Numbered from the stretch's first letter, positions 38,801-47,207 are shown. The stretch: 64,000 nucleotides of DNA from Aquiluna sp. (GCA_028095925.1 JAOHCW010000004.1:1-64000); one strand, 5' to 3'. Made by a program: numbers and translations. Notes: generated by a model not told the origin, from the sequence alone.

Positions 38801-40425
38801 GACACTCAACTCCCGGTGTTGGCCTTATCTCGCCACCTCCTCACCACGACATTTACTCCATCGAGGATCTCAAGCAGCTTATTTTCGACTTGAAGCGGGC
38901 CAACCGCCGCGCCAGGATTCACGTGAAGCTCGTGAGCCAGTTTGGTGTGGGAACGGTAGCTGCAGGTGTTGCCAAAGCCAAGGCCGATGTGGTCCTTATC
39001 TCCGGTCACGATGGTGGCACCGGAGCCAGCCCATTGAACTCTCTCAAGCATGCCGGCACCCCATGGGAGCTAGGGCTCGCCGAAGCGCAGCAGACGCTGC
39101 TGCTGAACGGCCTGAGAGACCGCATAACAGTTCAGGTGGATGGCTCTATGAAGACAGGTAGGGACGTCATCATCGCAGCTCTTCTGGGCGCGGAGGAGTT
39201 CGGTTTCGCCACTGCGCCACTGGTGGTAGAGGGCTGCATTTTGATGCGTGTTTGCCACCTAGACACCTGCCCAGTTGGAGTTGCAACTCAGAACCCCGAG
39301 CTGCGCGAGAGATTCCGAGGCCAGGCCGATCACGTTGTGAACTTCTTTGAGTTTTTGGCTCAAGAGGTAAGGGAATACCTCGCAGAGTTGGGCTTCAAGT
39401 CTCTGGAAGAAGCAATTGGTCACGCTGAACTGCTAGATGCAAACGAGGCAATCAAGCACTGGAAGGCTGATGGATTGGACCTAGCGCCCATCTTTGCGGC
39501 TAAGGATATCAAGACTGACTCTTCCCTCTACCGCACCACAGTCCAGGACCACGAACTTGAGAATCACTTCGACTACCCACTAATCGAAGAGGCTGCGCCT
39601 GCACTGGTTGAGGGCAAGAAGGTTTTCATCGAGCGAGAGATCAACAACACAAACCAGGCAATCGGAACAATGCTTGGTAATGAACTGACCTACAAGTGGG
39701 GAGAACAGGGTCTCGAACCTGGAACCCTTAAGCTCTCTCTGACCGGCAGCGCGGGTCAATCGCTTGGTGCATTCGTGCCTAGAGGGATCAAGATCACGGT
39801 GTCTGGCGACTGCAATGACTACGTGGCAAAGGGGCTCTCCGGCGGCACCGTTGTCGTCAAGCCCCCAGCCGGAGCTGCCTATGTTGCTGGCGAAAACGTG
39901 ATTGCCGGCAATGTCATCGGCTACGGCGCCACCGCGGGAAAGATCTTCCTAAACGGCATAGTTGGCGAGCGCTTCCTGGTCCGAAACTCCGGAGCTCACG
40001 CAGTTGTTGAGGGCGTAGGAGACCACGCCCTCGAGTACATGACCGGCGGCAGGGCGGTAATCCTTGGCAAGACCGGCATCAACCTCGGGGCCGGAATGTC
40101 TGGCGGTATTGCCTACGTCTACAAACTCTCCGAAGCCAGGGTGAACCGAGAGGCTCTGCAGCTTGGCGAGATCACTCTGGGTGTCCCAGACGAACAGCAA
40201 GTTGCGGAGTTGAGGGAGCTACTTGAGGAACACCTTGCCGAGACCGGCTCTCCCAATGCCCGAAAAATACTTGGCGACTTCAAGAATGAGGCGATGAACT
40301 TCGTCCGCGTGCTGCCTAGGGACTATGCCCGTGTGATGGAGATTCAACGCAACGCGCAAGAACTTGGCTACGAACCAGATGGGGAAGAGGTCTGGACCCA
40401 GATTCTGGAGGTGTCAAATGGCTGA
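35878..40425 (+). CDS. gltB: Glutamate synthase large subunit
   Basis: Makes two glutamates from glutamine and 2-oxoglutarate with electrons from GltD. The 1515 residues begin with a 27-residue propeptide ending EKDA before the nucleophile C28 of the class II amidotransferase domain (ACGLAMVATLRG). Then come the central domain, the FMN barrel (GRFGVTSMYLTHADDIQIKM, LISGHDGGTGASP) with the 3Fe-4S cysteines C1120, C1126 and C1131, and the C-terminal GXGXG beta-helix domain. Length is normal. A clear Shine-Dalgarno sets ATG 35878; it overlaps gltD by 8 bases. Confidence 0.98.
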   Translation: MPVSPFQRFSTLPAAQGLYDPDAEKDACGLAMVATLRGHAGHDIVEMALNSLRNLEHRGAVGSDAGTGDGAGILTQIPDRFFREVVDFELPERGSYGTGLVFLEAATSKKDLASLSKLAEEEGLKLIGTRTPPTDPAVLGDLAREAMPEIQQIFLAGDGLHGLELERALFRLRKRSEREIGIYHPSLSMRTMVYKGMVTTLQLEPFYKDLSDERFESLLALVHSRFSTNTFPSWPLAHPFRFIAHNGEINTVKGNANWMAARESQLSSELLGDMESLKPIVSDGASDSATFDEVLELLVLGGRSLPHAMMMMIPGAWEKQLDIDPKVRDFFEYHSMIMEPWDGPAAVVFTDGSLVGATLDRNGLRPGRFVVTEDGFVILASEIGVADIPADRIVRKGRLQPGKMFLIDTEAGQIIEDEEIKAEVASLEPWGEWLDAERINLKDLPEREHIRYSAASVARRQRVFGYTEEDLKEFISPMARFGQEPIGAMGSDTPIAAISDRPRLLFDYFTQQFAQVTNPPLDAIREEVVTSMTASIGPVRNLLDASPEHAKQMVLDYPILTNDELARIKHIDRGNNIGKAISVSCLYRVDEGEHALQERLEAMCDEVDRALEAGATFVILSDRDSNRELAPIPSLLSCSAIHHHLIRRGTRTMAGLIVECGDARDVHHMATLLGYGASAINPYLALETAEDMVVKGLITGITPERSSKNMIKALGKGVLKIMSKMGISTVASYAGAQCFEAVGLSQKLIDQHFTGTISKLGGVGLDVLHTEIEKRHRHAYPLEGATSVHMPLEVGGEMKWRREGPPHLFNPETIFKLQHSTKKKSYEIFKQYTSAVDDQAERLMTIRGLFKLRTDQRKSIPIEQVEPVSEIVKRFATGAMSMGAISPEAHEVLAIAMNRLGGKSNTGEGGESVERLLDREKRSAVKQVASGRFGVTSMYLTHADDIQIKMAQGAKPGEGGQLPPHKVYPWIADLRHSTPGVGLISPPPHHDIYSIEDLKQLIFDLKRANRRARIHVKLVSQFGVGTVAAGVAKAKADVVLISGHDGGTGASPLNSLKHAGTPWELGLAEAQQTLLLNGLRDRITVQVDGSMKTGRDVIIAALLGAEEFGFATAPLVVEGCILMRVCHLDTCPVGVATQNPELRERFRGQADHVVNFFEFLAQEVREYLAELGFKSLEEAIGHAELLDANEAIKHWKADGLDLAPIFAAKDIKTDSSLYRTTVQDHELENHFDYPLIEEAAPALVEGKKVFIEREINNTNQAIGTMLGNELTYKWGEQGLEPGTLKLSLTGSAGQSLGAFVPRGIKITVSGDCNDYVAKGLSGGTVVVKPPAGAAYVAGENVIAGNVIGYGATAGKIFLNGIVGERFLVRNSGAHAVVEGVGDHALEYMTGGRAVILGKTGINLGAGMSGGIAYVYKLSEARVNREALQLGEITLGVPDEQQVAELRELLEEHLAETGSPNARKILGDFKNEAMNFVRVLPRDYARVMEIQRNAQELGYEPDGEEVWTQILEVSNG

Positions 40426-41875
40426 TCCAAGAGGGTTTCTGAAGGTAACCGAGCGCGAGACTGCGCAAAGACGCCCTATCCCAGTGCGGATTAAGGACTG
40501 GAAAGAGGTCTACGCCGAGCGAAACGGCGAGGTTGTTGCCAGACAGGCCAGTAGATGTATGGACTGCGGTATTCCCTTTTGTCACCAGGGTTGCCCGCTT
40601 GGGAACCTGATTCCGGAGTGGAACGACCTCACCCATCGTGGCAGAGATAAGGAGGCCATCGACAGGCTTCACGCCACTAACAACTTTCCCGAGTTCACCG
40701 GGCGAATTTGCCCCGCGCCCTGCGAGGACTCTTGCGTTTTAGGTATCAACCAACCTGCAGTCACCATCAAGGAGATCGAGGTGTCGATCATCGACAGCGC
40801 CTTCGATCAGGGCTATGTCACACCCCAGGTTCCAGAGCGACTGACGGGTAAGACAATCGCCATTGTTGGTAGCGGCCCTGCAGGTCTTGCAGCAGCCCAG
40901 CAACTAACCAGGGCTGGTCACACAGTTGCGGTATTTGAGCGAGATGACCGCATCGGAGGGCTGCTTCGCTACGGAATCCCGGACTTCAAGATGGAGAAGA
41001 TTCACCTTGAGCGCAGGATCTCCCAGATGGAGGCCGAGGGCACACGTTTCCGCACCGGTGTAAACATTGGTGTCGACATCAGCTGGCCGGAACTCAAGAA
41101 GCGCTATGACGCAGTGCTTGTGGCAACCGGAGCTCTAAAACCTCGGAACCTTGAGGTTGCCGGCAGAAAGCTTGAAGGTATTCACTTCGCCATGGAGTAC
41201 CTGACCCAATCAAACAAGAGGGTTGCCGGCGATGAAATTTCGGAGCAAATACATGCGCTGGACAAGCACGTAATTATCCTCGGAGGCGGTGACACCGGTG
41301 CTGATTGCCTGGGGACGGCAACCAGGCAGGGCGCCAAGAGCGTCACAACCCTCGCCATCGGTGTCAAGCCACCTGAGGACAGGACCGAAGACATGCCTTG
41401 GCCAATGGTGCCAAACCTGTTCGAGGTTCAGAGCGCTCACGAAGAATTTGGAGAGCGGAAGTACCTGCACTCAACCGTCGAGTTCTTAGGAGAGAACGGC
41501 AGGGTCACTGGAGTCAAGGTTGCCGACACGGAGTTTGTCGATGGAAAGCGCGTGCCCAAAAAGGGGACCGAGAGAATCTTGCCTGCCGACTTGGTACTGC
41601 TGGCCCTTGGCTTCGTAGGCAATGAATCCGAGAGCATTTCGGAGCAGGCCGCGGTAGAGCTTGATGAAAAGGGAAACATCAAGCGCGACAACAAGTACCA
41701 GGTCGCTCCAGGATTGTTTAGCGCAGGTGACGCCGGTCGAGGCGCAAGCCTAGTAGTCTGGGCAATTGCTGAGGGTCGTGCAGCCGCCTCCGCAATAGAT
41801 GAATTTCTCGAAGGCGAGACCGAGCTGCCTTTCCCAGTAAAGCCAACAGATCAACCCATAGCTGTTTACAGCTAG
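40418..41875 (+). CDS. gltD: Glutamate synthase small subunit
   Basis: FAD/NADPH subunit that feeds electrons to GltB. The 485 residues carry the N-terminal iron-sulfur cysteines C47, C50, C55, C59 (CMDCGIPFCHQGC) and C98, C102, C106 (CPAPCEDSC), the FAD loop AIVGSGPAGLAAA, the NADPH loop ILGGGDTGADC, and the C-terminal LFSAGDAGRGASLVVWA. I chose ATG 40418, which overlaps the gltB stop and gives the normal N-terminus (ADPRGFLKVTERE); a longer frame from 40364 lies inside gltB. Confidence 0.97.
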   Translation: MADPRGFLKVTERETAQRRPIPVRIKDWKEVYAERNGEVVARQASRCMDCGIPFCHQGCPLGNLIPEWNDLTHRGRDKEAIDRLHATNNFPEFTGRICPAPCEDSCVLGINQPAVTIKEIEVSIIDSAFDQGYVTPQVPERLTGKTIAIVGSGPAGLAAAQQLTRAGHTVAVFERDDRIGGLLRYGIPDFKMEKIHLERRISQMEAEGTRFRTGVNIGVDISWPELKKRYDAVLVATGALKPRNLEVAGRKLEGIHFAMEYLTQSNKRVAGDEISEQIHALDKHVIILGGGDTGADCLGTATRQGAKSVTTLAIGVKPPEDRTEDMPWPMVPNLFEVQSAHEEFGERKYLHSTVEFLGENGRVTGVKVADTEFVDGKRVPKKGTERILPADLVLLALGFVGNESESISEQAAVELDEKGNIKRDNKYQVAPGLFSAGDAGRGASLVVWAIAEGRAAASAIDEFLEGETELPFPVKPTDQPIAVYS

Positions 41876-41892
41876 AGAAGAGACAAATACAG

Positions 41893-43335
41893 ATGAGACG
41901 CGCCAAAATCGTTGCAACCTTTGGCCCAGCCGTAAGCGACTACGACAAGGCAAAAGCCATCATCGAGGCCGGTGTTGATGTCGCCCGAATGAACCTCAGC
42001 CACGGAGACCACTCGGTCCACGAGAAGGTCTATGCGACTATTCGCAAGGCAGCAGCCGGGGTCGGAAAGCCAGTTGGCATATTGGTCGATCTCCAGGGTC
42101 CAAAGATCAGGCTCGGACGTTTCAAGAACGATAAAGAGACGATCACCACCGGCGGCACATTCACCATCACCGTTGACGATATAGAGGGTACCGAGAGTAT
42201 TTGCTCCACCACCTACAAAGGCCTTGTCGGCGATGTGAAGGTGGGCGATCCAATTCTGATTGACGATGGCCGGCTGTCGCTAAGGGTGAAGTCCATAGAA
42301 GGTAACAACGTGGTTTGCGATGTAGAAATCGGTGGACCAATCTCCAACAACAAGGGCATAAACCTTCCAGGTGTTGCGGTGAACGTTCCCGCGCTAAGCG
42401 AGAAAGACGAGGATGACCTCAGATGGGCACTCAAGCTCGGAGCAGACATGGTCGCACTCAGCTTTGTGAGAAACGCCAAGGACATTGTGCGCGTGCACGA
42501 GATCATGGGAGAGGAGGATATCTTCGTCCCCGTCATCGCCAAGATTGAGAAGCCTCAGGCGGTTGCCGCCCTGGAAGAGATCGTCGACGCTTTCGATGGC
42601 GTGATGGTTGCCAGGGGCGACCTTGGTGTTGAGCTTCCGCTAGAGCAGGTTCCACTTGTTCAAAAAAGAGCCGTCGAATTGGCAAGACGCTGGGCAAAGC
42701 CCGTGATTGTGGCAACTCAGATGCTTGAAAGCATGATCTCTGCACCAAGGCCGACACGCGCAGAGGCCTCAGATGTCGCGAACGCCGTGCTCGATGGCGC
42801 CGATGCCCTAATGCTCTCAGGCGAGACTTCGGTGGGTGAGTACCCGCTAGAGACAGTCCAGACAATGGCCAGAATTATCGAGTCCACCGAAGAAAACGGT
42901 TTGGACAGGATTCCTGAACTTGGCACAAAGCCCCACACCCACTCAGGAGCTGTGGTTAAGGCCGCAATGGACATCGCGGAGCTTTTGGGCAGCAAGTTTG
43001 TTTGCGTGTTTACCGAGTCGGGTGACACCCTCCGCCGAGTATCGAGACTGCGCTCAAGGATTCCAGTCCTAGCTTTCTCACCAAACGAAGAGGTTAGGAG
43101 AAAGCTCTCTCTCATCTGGGGAGCAACCACCTACCTAGTAGACAAGGTGACTCACACCGACCAAATGGTGAAGCAAGTTGACGAGCTCATGCTCGAAAGT
43201 GGCAAATGTCGGGTTGGTGACGAGGTAATTATTGTTGCCGGTTCCCCGCCAGGGATCCCAGGCTCAACCAATGCCCTCAGGGTTCACCGGGTTGGAGATG
43301 CCGTCTTCGTGGCGGCTCCTGCTTACAAGAGCTAA
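41893..43335 (+). CDS. pyk: Pyruvate kinase
   Basis: Converts phosphoenolpyruvate and ADP to pyruvate and ATP. The 480 residues show RRAKIVATFGPAVSDYDKA, MNLSHGDHSVH, VDLQGPKIRLGRF, the catalytic lysine and metal residues in VIAKIEKPQAVAALEEI and DGVMVARGDLGVELPLEQVP, then ATQMLESMI and the C-terminal regulatory domain. GAGAAGAGA precedes ATG 41893 by a suitable distance. It is 17 bases after gltD and ends in a strong terminator, so gltB-gltD-pyk probably form one unit. Confidence 0.97.
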   Translation: MRRAKIVATFGPAVSDYDKAKAIIEAGVDVARMNLSHGDHSVHEKVYATIRKAAAGVGKPVGILVDLQGPKIRLGRFKNDKETITTGGTFTITVDDIEGTESICSTTYKGLVGDVKVGDPILIDDGRLSLRVKSIEGNNVVCDVEIGGPISNNKGINLPGVAVNVPALSEKDEDDLRWALKLGADMVALSFVRNAKDIVRVHEIMGEEDIFVPVIAKIEKPQAVAALEEIVDAFDGVMVARGDLGVELPLEQVPLVQKRAVELARRWAKPVIVATQMLESMISAPRPTRAEASDVANAVLDGADALMLSGETSVGEYPLETVQTMARIIESTEENGLDRIPELGTKPHTHSGAVVKAAMDIAELLGSKFVCVFTESGDTLRRVSRLRSRIPVLAFSPNEEVRRKLSLIWGATTYLVDKVTHTDQMVKQVDELMLESGKCRVGDEVIIVAGSPPGIPGSTNALRVHRVGDAVFVAAPAYKS

Positions 43336-43343
43336 GAAAAAAA

Positions 43344-43368
43344 GGACGGTGCAATCACCGTCCCTTTT
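43344..43368 (+). terminator. Rho-independent terminator after pyk
   Basis: GGACGGTG (43344-43351) and CACCGTCC (43356-43363) form a perfect 8-bp stem with loop CAAT, followed by C and four Ts. An A-run on the left side means the reverse strand also ends in a T-run, so it can stop the convergent tRNA-Leu transcript too. Confidence 0.9.
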
Positions 43369-43373
43369 AGCTG

Positions 43374-43456
43374 TGCCGGAAGTGGGATTTGAACCCACAC
43401 GCCCTTTCGGACAAAGCATTTTGAGTGCTCCGCGTCTGCCGTTCCGCCATTCCGGC
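43374..43456 (-). tRNA. tRNA-Leu (anticodon CAA)
   Basis: On the minus strand, the 83 bases fold as a long-variable-arm tRNA. The acceptor arms GCCGGAA and TTCCGGC pair, followed by discriminator A; the anticodon loop is CTCAAAA between GAGCA and TGCTT, giving anticodon CAA for UUG codons. The variable arm (GTCCGAAAGGGC region) and T arm (GTGGGTTCAAATCCCAC) are intact. CCA is not encoded. It faces pyk tail to tail and pdtaR head to head. Confidence 0.95.
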
Positions 43457-43467
43457 TGGCAGCTAGA

Positions 43468-43473
43468 AGTGTA
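43468..43473 (-). promoter_or_regulatory. -10 candidate for tRNA-Leu
   Basis: On the minus strand TACACT lies 11 bases before the mature 5' end, which would give a start about 5 bases upstream of the tRNA. No -35 box was recognised. It shares a 47-base divergent region with the pdtaR promoter. Confidence 0.35.
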
Positions 43474-43490
43474 GTGGATACCCGATTGGG

Positions 43491-43496
43491 TAGAGT
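43491..43496 (+). promoter_or_regulatory. -10 box for leaderless pdtaR
   Basis: TAGAGT ends 7 bases (ATTGCCC) before the ATG of pdtaR. There is no Shine-Dalgarno, so a leaderless transcript is expected. Upstream is the divergent tRNA gene, so this gene must have its own promoter in this short region. Confidence 0.55.
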
Positions 43497-43503
43497 ATTG
43501 CCC

Positions 43504-44103
43504 ATGTCAGAGGCCCTCAGAGTAGTCGTCGTCGAGGACGAAGCGCTCATCCGCATGGACGTGGTTGCGACCCTGGAAGAGGCCGGTTTTGAAATCGTTG
43601 GCGAGGGTGCCGACGGCGAAGAGGCCATCTCGCTTGCCAAGGAGCACGAGCCAGACCTCGTAGTGATGGACATCAAGATGCCCAAGCTCGATGGCATCAG
43701 TGCAGCCGAAAAGATTGCAGAGCTAAAGATTCCCGTAGTCCTATTGACCGCCTTTTCCCAGACGGACCTGGTTTCTAGAGCCGCCGAGGCCGGCGCCATG
43801 GCCTATGTGACGAAACCTTTCAAGCCTGCCGACCTGCTACCGGCCATTCAGATTGCACTCGCCCGCCACGAGGAGCTTTTGTCCCTGGAGTCGGAGATTG
43901 CCGACCTGTCAGATCGACTGGAAACTCGCAAGATCATGGACCGCGCCAAAGGTCTGTTGATGACCAAAATGAAGCTCAGTGAACCAGATGCCTTTAGGTG
44001 GATTCAAAAGGCTTCCATGGACCGCCGGCTTTCGATGGCGCAGGTGGCCAAGGCTGTCATCGAGCAGCTGGGGCCTAAGACCCCTTCGGGCGAAGATAGT
44101 TAG
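43504..44103 (+). CDS. pdtaR: Response regulator with ANTAR RNA-binding domain (PdtaR type)
   Basis: Phosphorylation-controlled RNA-binding antiterminator. The 199 residues have a receiver domain with acidic pocket VVEDEALIR, phospho-acceptor D56 in LVVMDIKMP and K104 in YVTKPF, a linking coiled coil, and an ANTAR domain (about 134-190, RKIMDRAKGLLMTKMKLSE, then AFRWIQKASMDRRLSMAQVA). Orthologues are paired with the histidine kinase PdtaS, not found in this window. ATG 43504 follows a -10 box at 7 bases. Its last 29 bases overlap the convergent thioesterase gene. Confidence 0.93.
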   Translation: MSEALRVVVVEDEALIRMDVVATLEEAGFEIVGEGADGEEAISLAKEHEPDLVVMDIKMPKLDGISAAEKIAELKIPVVLLTAFSQTDLVSRAAEAGAMAYVTKPFKPADLLPAIQIALARHEELLSLESEIADLSDRLETRKIMDRAKGLLMTKMKLSEPDAFRWIQKASMDRRLSMAQVAKAVIEQLGPKTPSGEDS

Positions 44104-44506
44104 TAATCCTCACGGTCGAAAGCAAGCGACCGCTCTCATCGGTCATCTTTATCTCGTGCGTGGTGAGAGTCTTACCAAGCTTGACTGCAGTGCAGGTGCC
44201 GGTCACGGTTCCAGACTCTATTGAGCCGTGATGGGATGCGTTTAGTTCGATGCCAACCGCGTAACCCCATGGGTGGGCATGGACATTTGCAGCAAAGGAC
44301 CCCAGTGATTCCGCCAAAACGACGTGGGCACCGCCATGCAGAAGTCCAATCGGTTGAGTGTTTCCTTCGACTGGCATGGTGGCAACCGCACGCTCAGCAC
44401 TGAGCTCCACAAGCTTTATGCCCATGGAGTCGGCAAGCGCACCCAAGCCGCGCTGTTTCATGACCTCGAGGGCCTGCTCTGAGGTGACTACCTCGTCTTT
44501 GTCCAC
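44075..44506 (-). CDS. PaaI-like hotdog-fold thioesterase
   Basis: Probably hydrolyses acyl- or aromatic acyl-CoA. The 143 residues have the hotdog signature IGLLHGGAHVVLAESLGS, with HGG and the following acidic position as in PaaI/DUF4442-type thioesterases, and a beta-rich core (VGIELNASHHGSIESGTVTG). The substrate cannot be told. GTG 44506 has a strong Shine-Dalgarno (AGGAGG, 7 bases away). It diverges from polA with only 31 bases between the start codons and overlaps the 3' end of pdtaR tail to tail. Confidence 0.85.
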   Translation of the reverse strand: MDKDEVVTSEQALEVMKQRGLGALADSMGIKLVELSAERAVATMPVEGNTQPIGLLHGGAHVVLAESLGSFAANVHAHPWGYAVGIELNASHHGSIESGTVTGTCTAVKLGKTLTTHEIKMTDESGRLLSTVRITNYLRPKGS

Positions 44507-44522
44507 CTCACGACCTCCTGCG

Positions 44523-44535
44523 AAGTAGGCTACTT
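44523..44535. promoter_or_regulatory. Palindromic -10 box shared by polA and the thioesterase gene
   Basis: AAGTAG-G-CTACTT is a perfect 13-base inverted repeat in the 31-base divergent gap. On the plus strand it contains TAGGCT (44526-44531), 6 bases before the polA ATG. On the minus strand it reads TAGCCT (44532-44527), also TAnnnT, which would start transcription near 44520 just before the thioesterase Shine-Dalgarno. It may thus drive both genes; an operator role is the alternative. Confidence 0.5.
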
Positions 44536-44537
44536 AC

Positions 44538-47207
44538 ATGTCCTCTGACCAGCCTACTCTGCTGCTAATCGACGGACATTCCCTGGCCTTCCGGGCCTTC
44601 TACGCTCTCAATCCCGATAACTTCAAGAACCAACAGGGTCAGCACACCAACGCCGTGCACGGCTTTATCTCAATGTTGCTGAACATCCTGGAGGGAGAGA
44701 AACCGACTCACCTTTGCGTTGCCTTTGATGTCTCCAGGGAGAGTTTTAGAACCGAAGAATTGCCCGAATACAAGGGCACCAGAGGGGAGACCCCAGAGGA
44801 GTTCATCGGCCAGACGGAGCTATTGGTCGAGGCCCTCACCGCCATGCGAATCACCTCGGTTTCTCGCGAAAGGTTTGAGGCCGACGATCTCATTGCCTCG
44901 CTTGCTCACCTGGGTGAAAAGGCTGGCATGCGGGTGCTGGTGGTATCAGGTGACCGAGACACCTTTCAGCTGATCACCGAACAGACCACAATTCTCTATC
45001 CCGTCAAGGGAGTCATGAACCTAGCCCGCATGGATGACGCGGCTGTCCTAGAGAAATACGGCGTCCATGCCAAGCAATACCCGGAACTTGCCGCGTTAGT
45101 TGGCGAGACCTCAGACAACCTCAAGGGCATTCCAGGGGTAGGTCCAAAGACGGCAGCCAAGTGGATTCAACAGTTTGGCTCTCTGGATGCCATCCTTGAA
45201 TCAGCCGAAGAGATTCCCGGCAAGGTAGGGGAGAGCCTTCGCGAGAACAAAGAACTCGCGGTTAGAAATCGAAGGCTCAATGAACTCGTTCGCTCTCTCG
45301 AGTTTGACTTTGGGATGGAGGACCTCGCTCTAGGCTCGGTTGATGAAGACCAAGTCAAGGAGGTCTTTGCCAAGCTCTCGTTTAGAACGCTTTTGACACG
45401 CGTTTTGAAGCTACGTGGGGTAAATGGCACCCAGCACCCGGTTCGCTCGGCCAGGGTCGAAGACGACTCTCTAGAGCACGAACCAATGCGGGAGGCGCCT
45501 CGGGGTCCGGACCTACCCACAGAGCCTCCAAAGCCGGAGATATCATCGATCAGCGACATCGAAAAACTTGTTGCCGAGGGAGCTTTTCTAAAGCTCGAAC
45601 TCGCAGAGGGCTCCTTGGTTGGGCTTGGTGCGGCGACAACAACAAAGCGTATTGATTGGAACGGTAAGGACGTTGAGTGGGCACTCAAGTTAGTCGCCAC
45701 AGGTGGCTTCGGATCCTGGGATGCCAAGAACAGCTACCGCAGGTTTGCCGAGGCTGGTATAGAGCTCGGAGTACTCAATAACGATGCCCTTCTTGCAGCA
45801 TATCTAATTGACCCAAGCAGTAAGGATCTTGACCCAGATGCATTGGTCAGGCGCTATGCAGGGGTTGACGTGGTCAGGGCAGATGCGGATCAACTTCTAA
45901 GCGAACCTGAACCTTCTTTAGATGCCTGGTGCTATGCCATGATTTGGGCTGCTCTAGCACCTCGGCTGGAAGACGAGGAGTCACTTCCTGTCTACAAGGA
46001 CATTGAGCTTCCGGTTGCAGGAGTACTTTCACGCATGGAGGTTCATGGTATTGCGGTTGCCAAGAATGTGCTGCAGAGCCAGTTCGATGAGCTCAGTGCT
46101 GAGGTTGACGAGATAGCCAGGCAGGCCTACGACATCATCGGCCACGAGGTTAATCTTGCGAGCCCGAAACAGCTCCAGACTGTTCTTTTTGAGGAGCTGG
46201 GCATGGAGGGTACAAGAAGCGTAAAGACCGGCTACTCAACCAATGCAGAGGCTCTAGCAACTCTTTACGAACAAACAGAGCATCCTTTTTTGGAAAAACT
46301 CTTGGCCCACCGTGATTCCTCAAAACTTAGGCAGATCACCGAGACTCTCATCAAGGCAGTTGCTGCCGATGGTCGAATCCACACCAGCTACTCACAGGTT
46401 GGAACCTCAACGGGTCGTCTCAGTAGCGAGAACCCAAACCTTCAGAACATTCCCATCAAGACCGATCGCGGGATGCGGCTTAGAAGTGCGTTCATTGCCG
46501 GTGAAGGCTACGAGACACTTCTGACCGCGGACTACTCCCAGATCGAGATGCGGATCATGGCTCACCTCTCCGAGGATGAGGGGTTGATAGAGGCCTTCAA
46601 CAAGGGTGAGGATCTTCACAACTTTGTGGGCGCTCGCATCTATGGCGTCGAGCCTGAAGCGGTAACAGGTGCCATGCGTTCCAAGGTCAAGGCCATGAGC
46701 TATGGGTTGGTCTACGGACTCAGTGAATACGGACTGGCACGTCAACTGAGGATTTCTAAGTCCGAGGCCAAGCAGCTAATGAGCGACTACTTCGAGCGGT
46801 TCGGGGGAGTAAAGCGCTACCTCGACACTGTGGTTCAGCGCGCCAAGAGCCTGGGTCACACAACCACCGTCTATGGCCGGAGAAGACCCTTCCCAGACCT
46901 TCAGTCGAAGATCTTTCAGGTTCGCGAGAACGCCCGCAGGGCAGCGCTCAATGCGCCCATTCAGGGCACAGCTGCAGACATCATGAAGCTTGCAATGATT
47001 GAGGTTGAAAATGGCATGCTCAAAGACGGTTTGAAGTCTCAGCTGCTTCTTCAGGTGCATGATGAGTTAGTGATAGCGGTAGCACCGGGAGAACTTGAGG
47101 GCGTCAAGAAGGTCGCCTTAGAAAAAATGACCGAGGTGGCAAAACTATCTGTTCCGCTAGATGTTCACATCGGCATTGGAGAGAACTGGGAGCTAGCGGG
47201 ACACTAG
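44538..47207 (+). CDS. polA: DNA polymerase I
   Basis: Gap filling in repair and Okazaki maturation. The 889 residues have the 5'-3' nuclease domain (LLLIDGHSLAFRAFYAL, VVSGDRDTFQL, GIPGVGPKTAAKWI), a middle domain where a proofreading nuclease would sit, and the polymerase domain (TSTGRLSSENPNLQNIPI, DYSQIEMRIMAHLSED near 664, QVHDELVIAV near 842). The middle domain lacks the exonuclease acidic residues, so no 3'-5' proofreading is expected. ATG 44538 has no Shine-Dalgarno and follows TAGGCT at 6 bases. Confidence 0.97.
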   Translation: MSSDQPTLLLIDGHSLAFRAFYALNPDNFKNQQGQHTNAVHGFISMLLNILEGEKPTHLCVAFDVSRESFRTEELPEYKGTRGETPEEFIGQTELLVEALTAMRITSVSRERFEADDLIASLAHLGEKAGMRVLVVSGDRDTFQLITEQTTILYPVKGVMNLARMDDAAVLEKYGVHAKQYPELAALVGETSDNLKGIPGVGPKTAAKWIQQFGSLDAILESAEEIPGKVGESLRENKELAVRNRRLNELVRSLEFDFGMEDLALGSVDEDQVKEVFAKLSFRTLLTRVLKLRGVNGTQHPVRSARVEDDSLEHEPMREAPRGPDLPTEPPKPEISSISDIEKLVAEGAFLKLELAEGSLVGLGAATTTKRIDWNGKDVEWALKLVATGGFGSWDAKNSYRRFAEAGIELGVLNNDALLAAYLIDPSSKDLDPDALVRRYAGVDVVRADADQLLSEPEPSLDAWCYAMIWAALAPRLEDEESLPVYKDIELPVAGVLSRMEVHGIAVAKNVLQSQFDELSAEVDEIARQAYDIIGHEVNLASPKQLQTVLFEELGMEGTRSVKTGYSTNAEALATLYEQTEHPFLEKLLAHRDSSKLRQITETLIKAVAADGRIHTSYSQVGTSTGRLSSENPNLQNIPIKTDRGMRLRSAFIAGEGYETLLTADYSQIEMRIMAHLSEDEGLIEAFNKGEDLHNFVGARIYGVEPEAVTGAMRSKVKAMSYGLVYGLSEYGLARQLRISKSEAKQLMSDYFERFGGVKRYLDTVVQRAKSLGHTTTVYGRRRPFPDLQSKIFQVRENARRAALNAPIQGTAADIMKLAMIEVENGMLKDGLKSQLLLQVHDELVIAVAPGELEGVKKVALEKMTEVAKLSVPLDVHIGIGENWELAGH

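Noticed and set aside
43232-43474. Plus-strand open frame running from the pyk end through the terminator and tRNA
   Set aside because: It crosses a strong terminator and the antisense of tRNA-Leu; not a protein gene.
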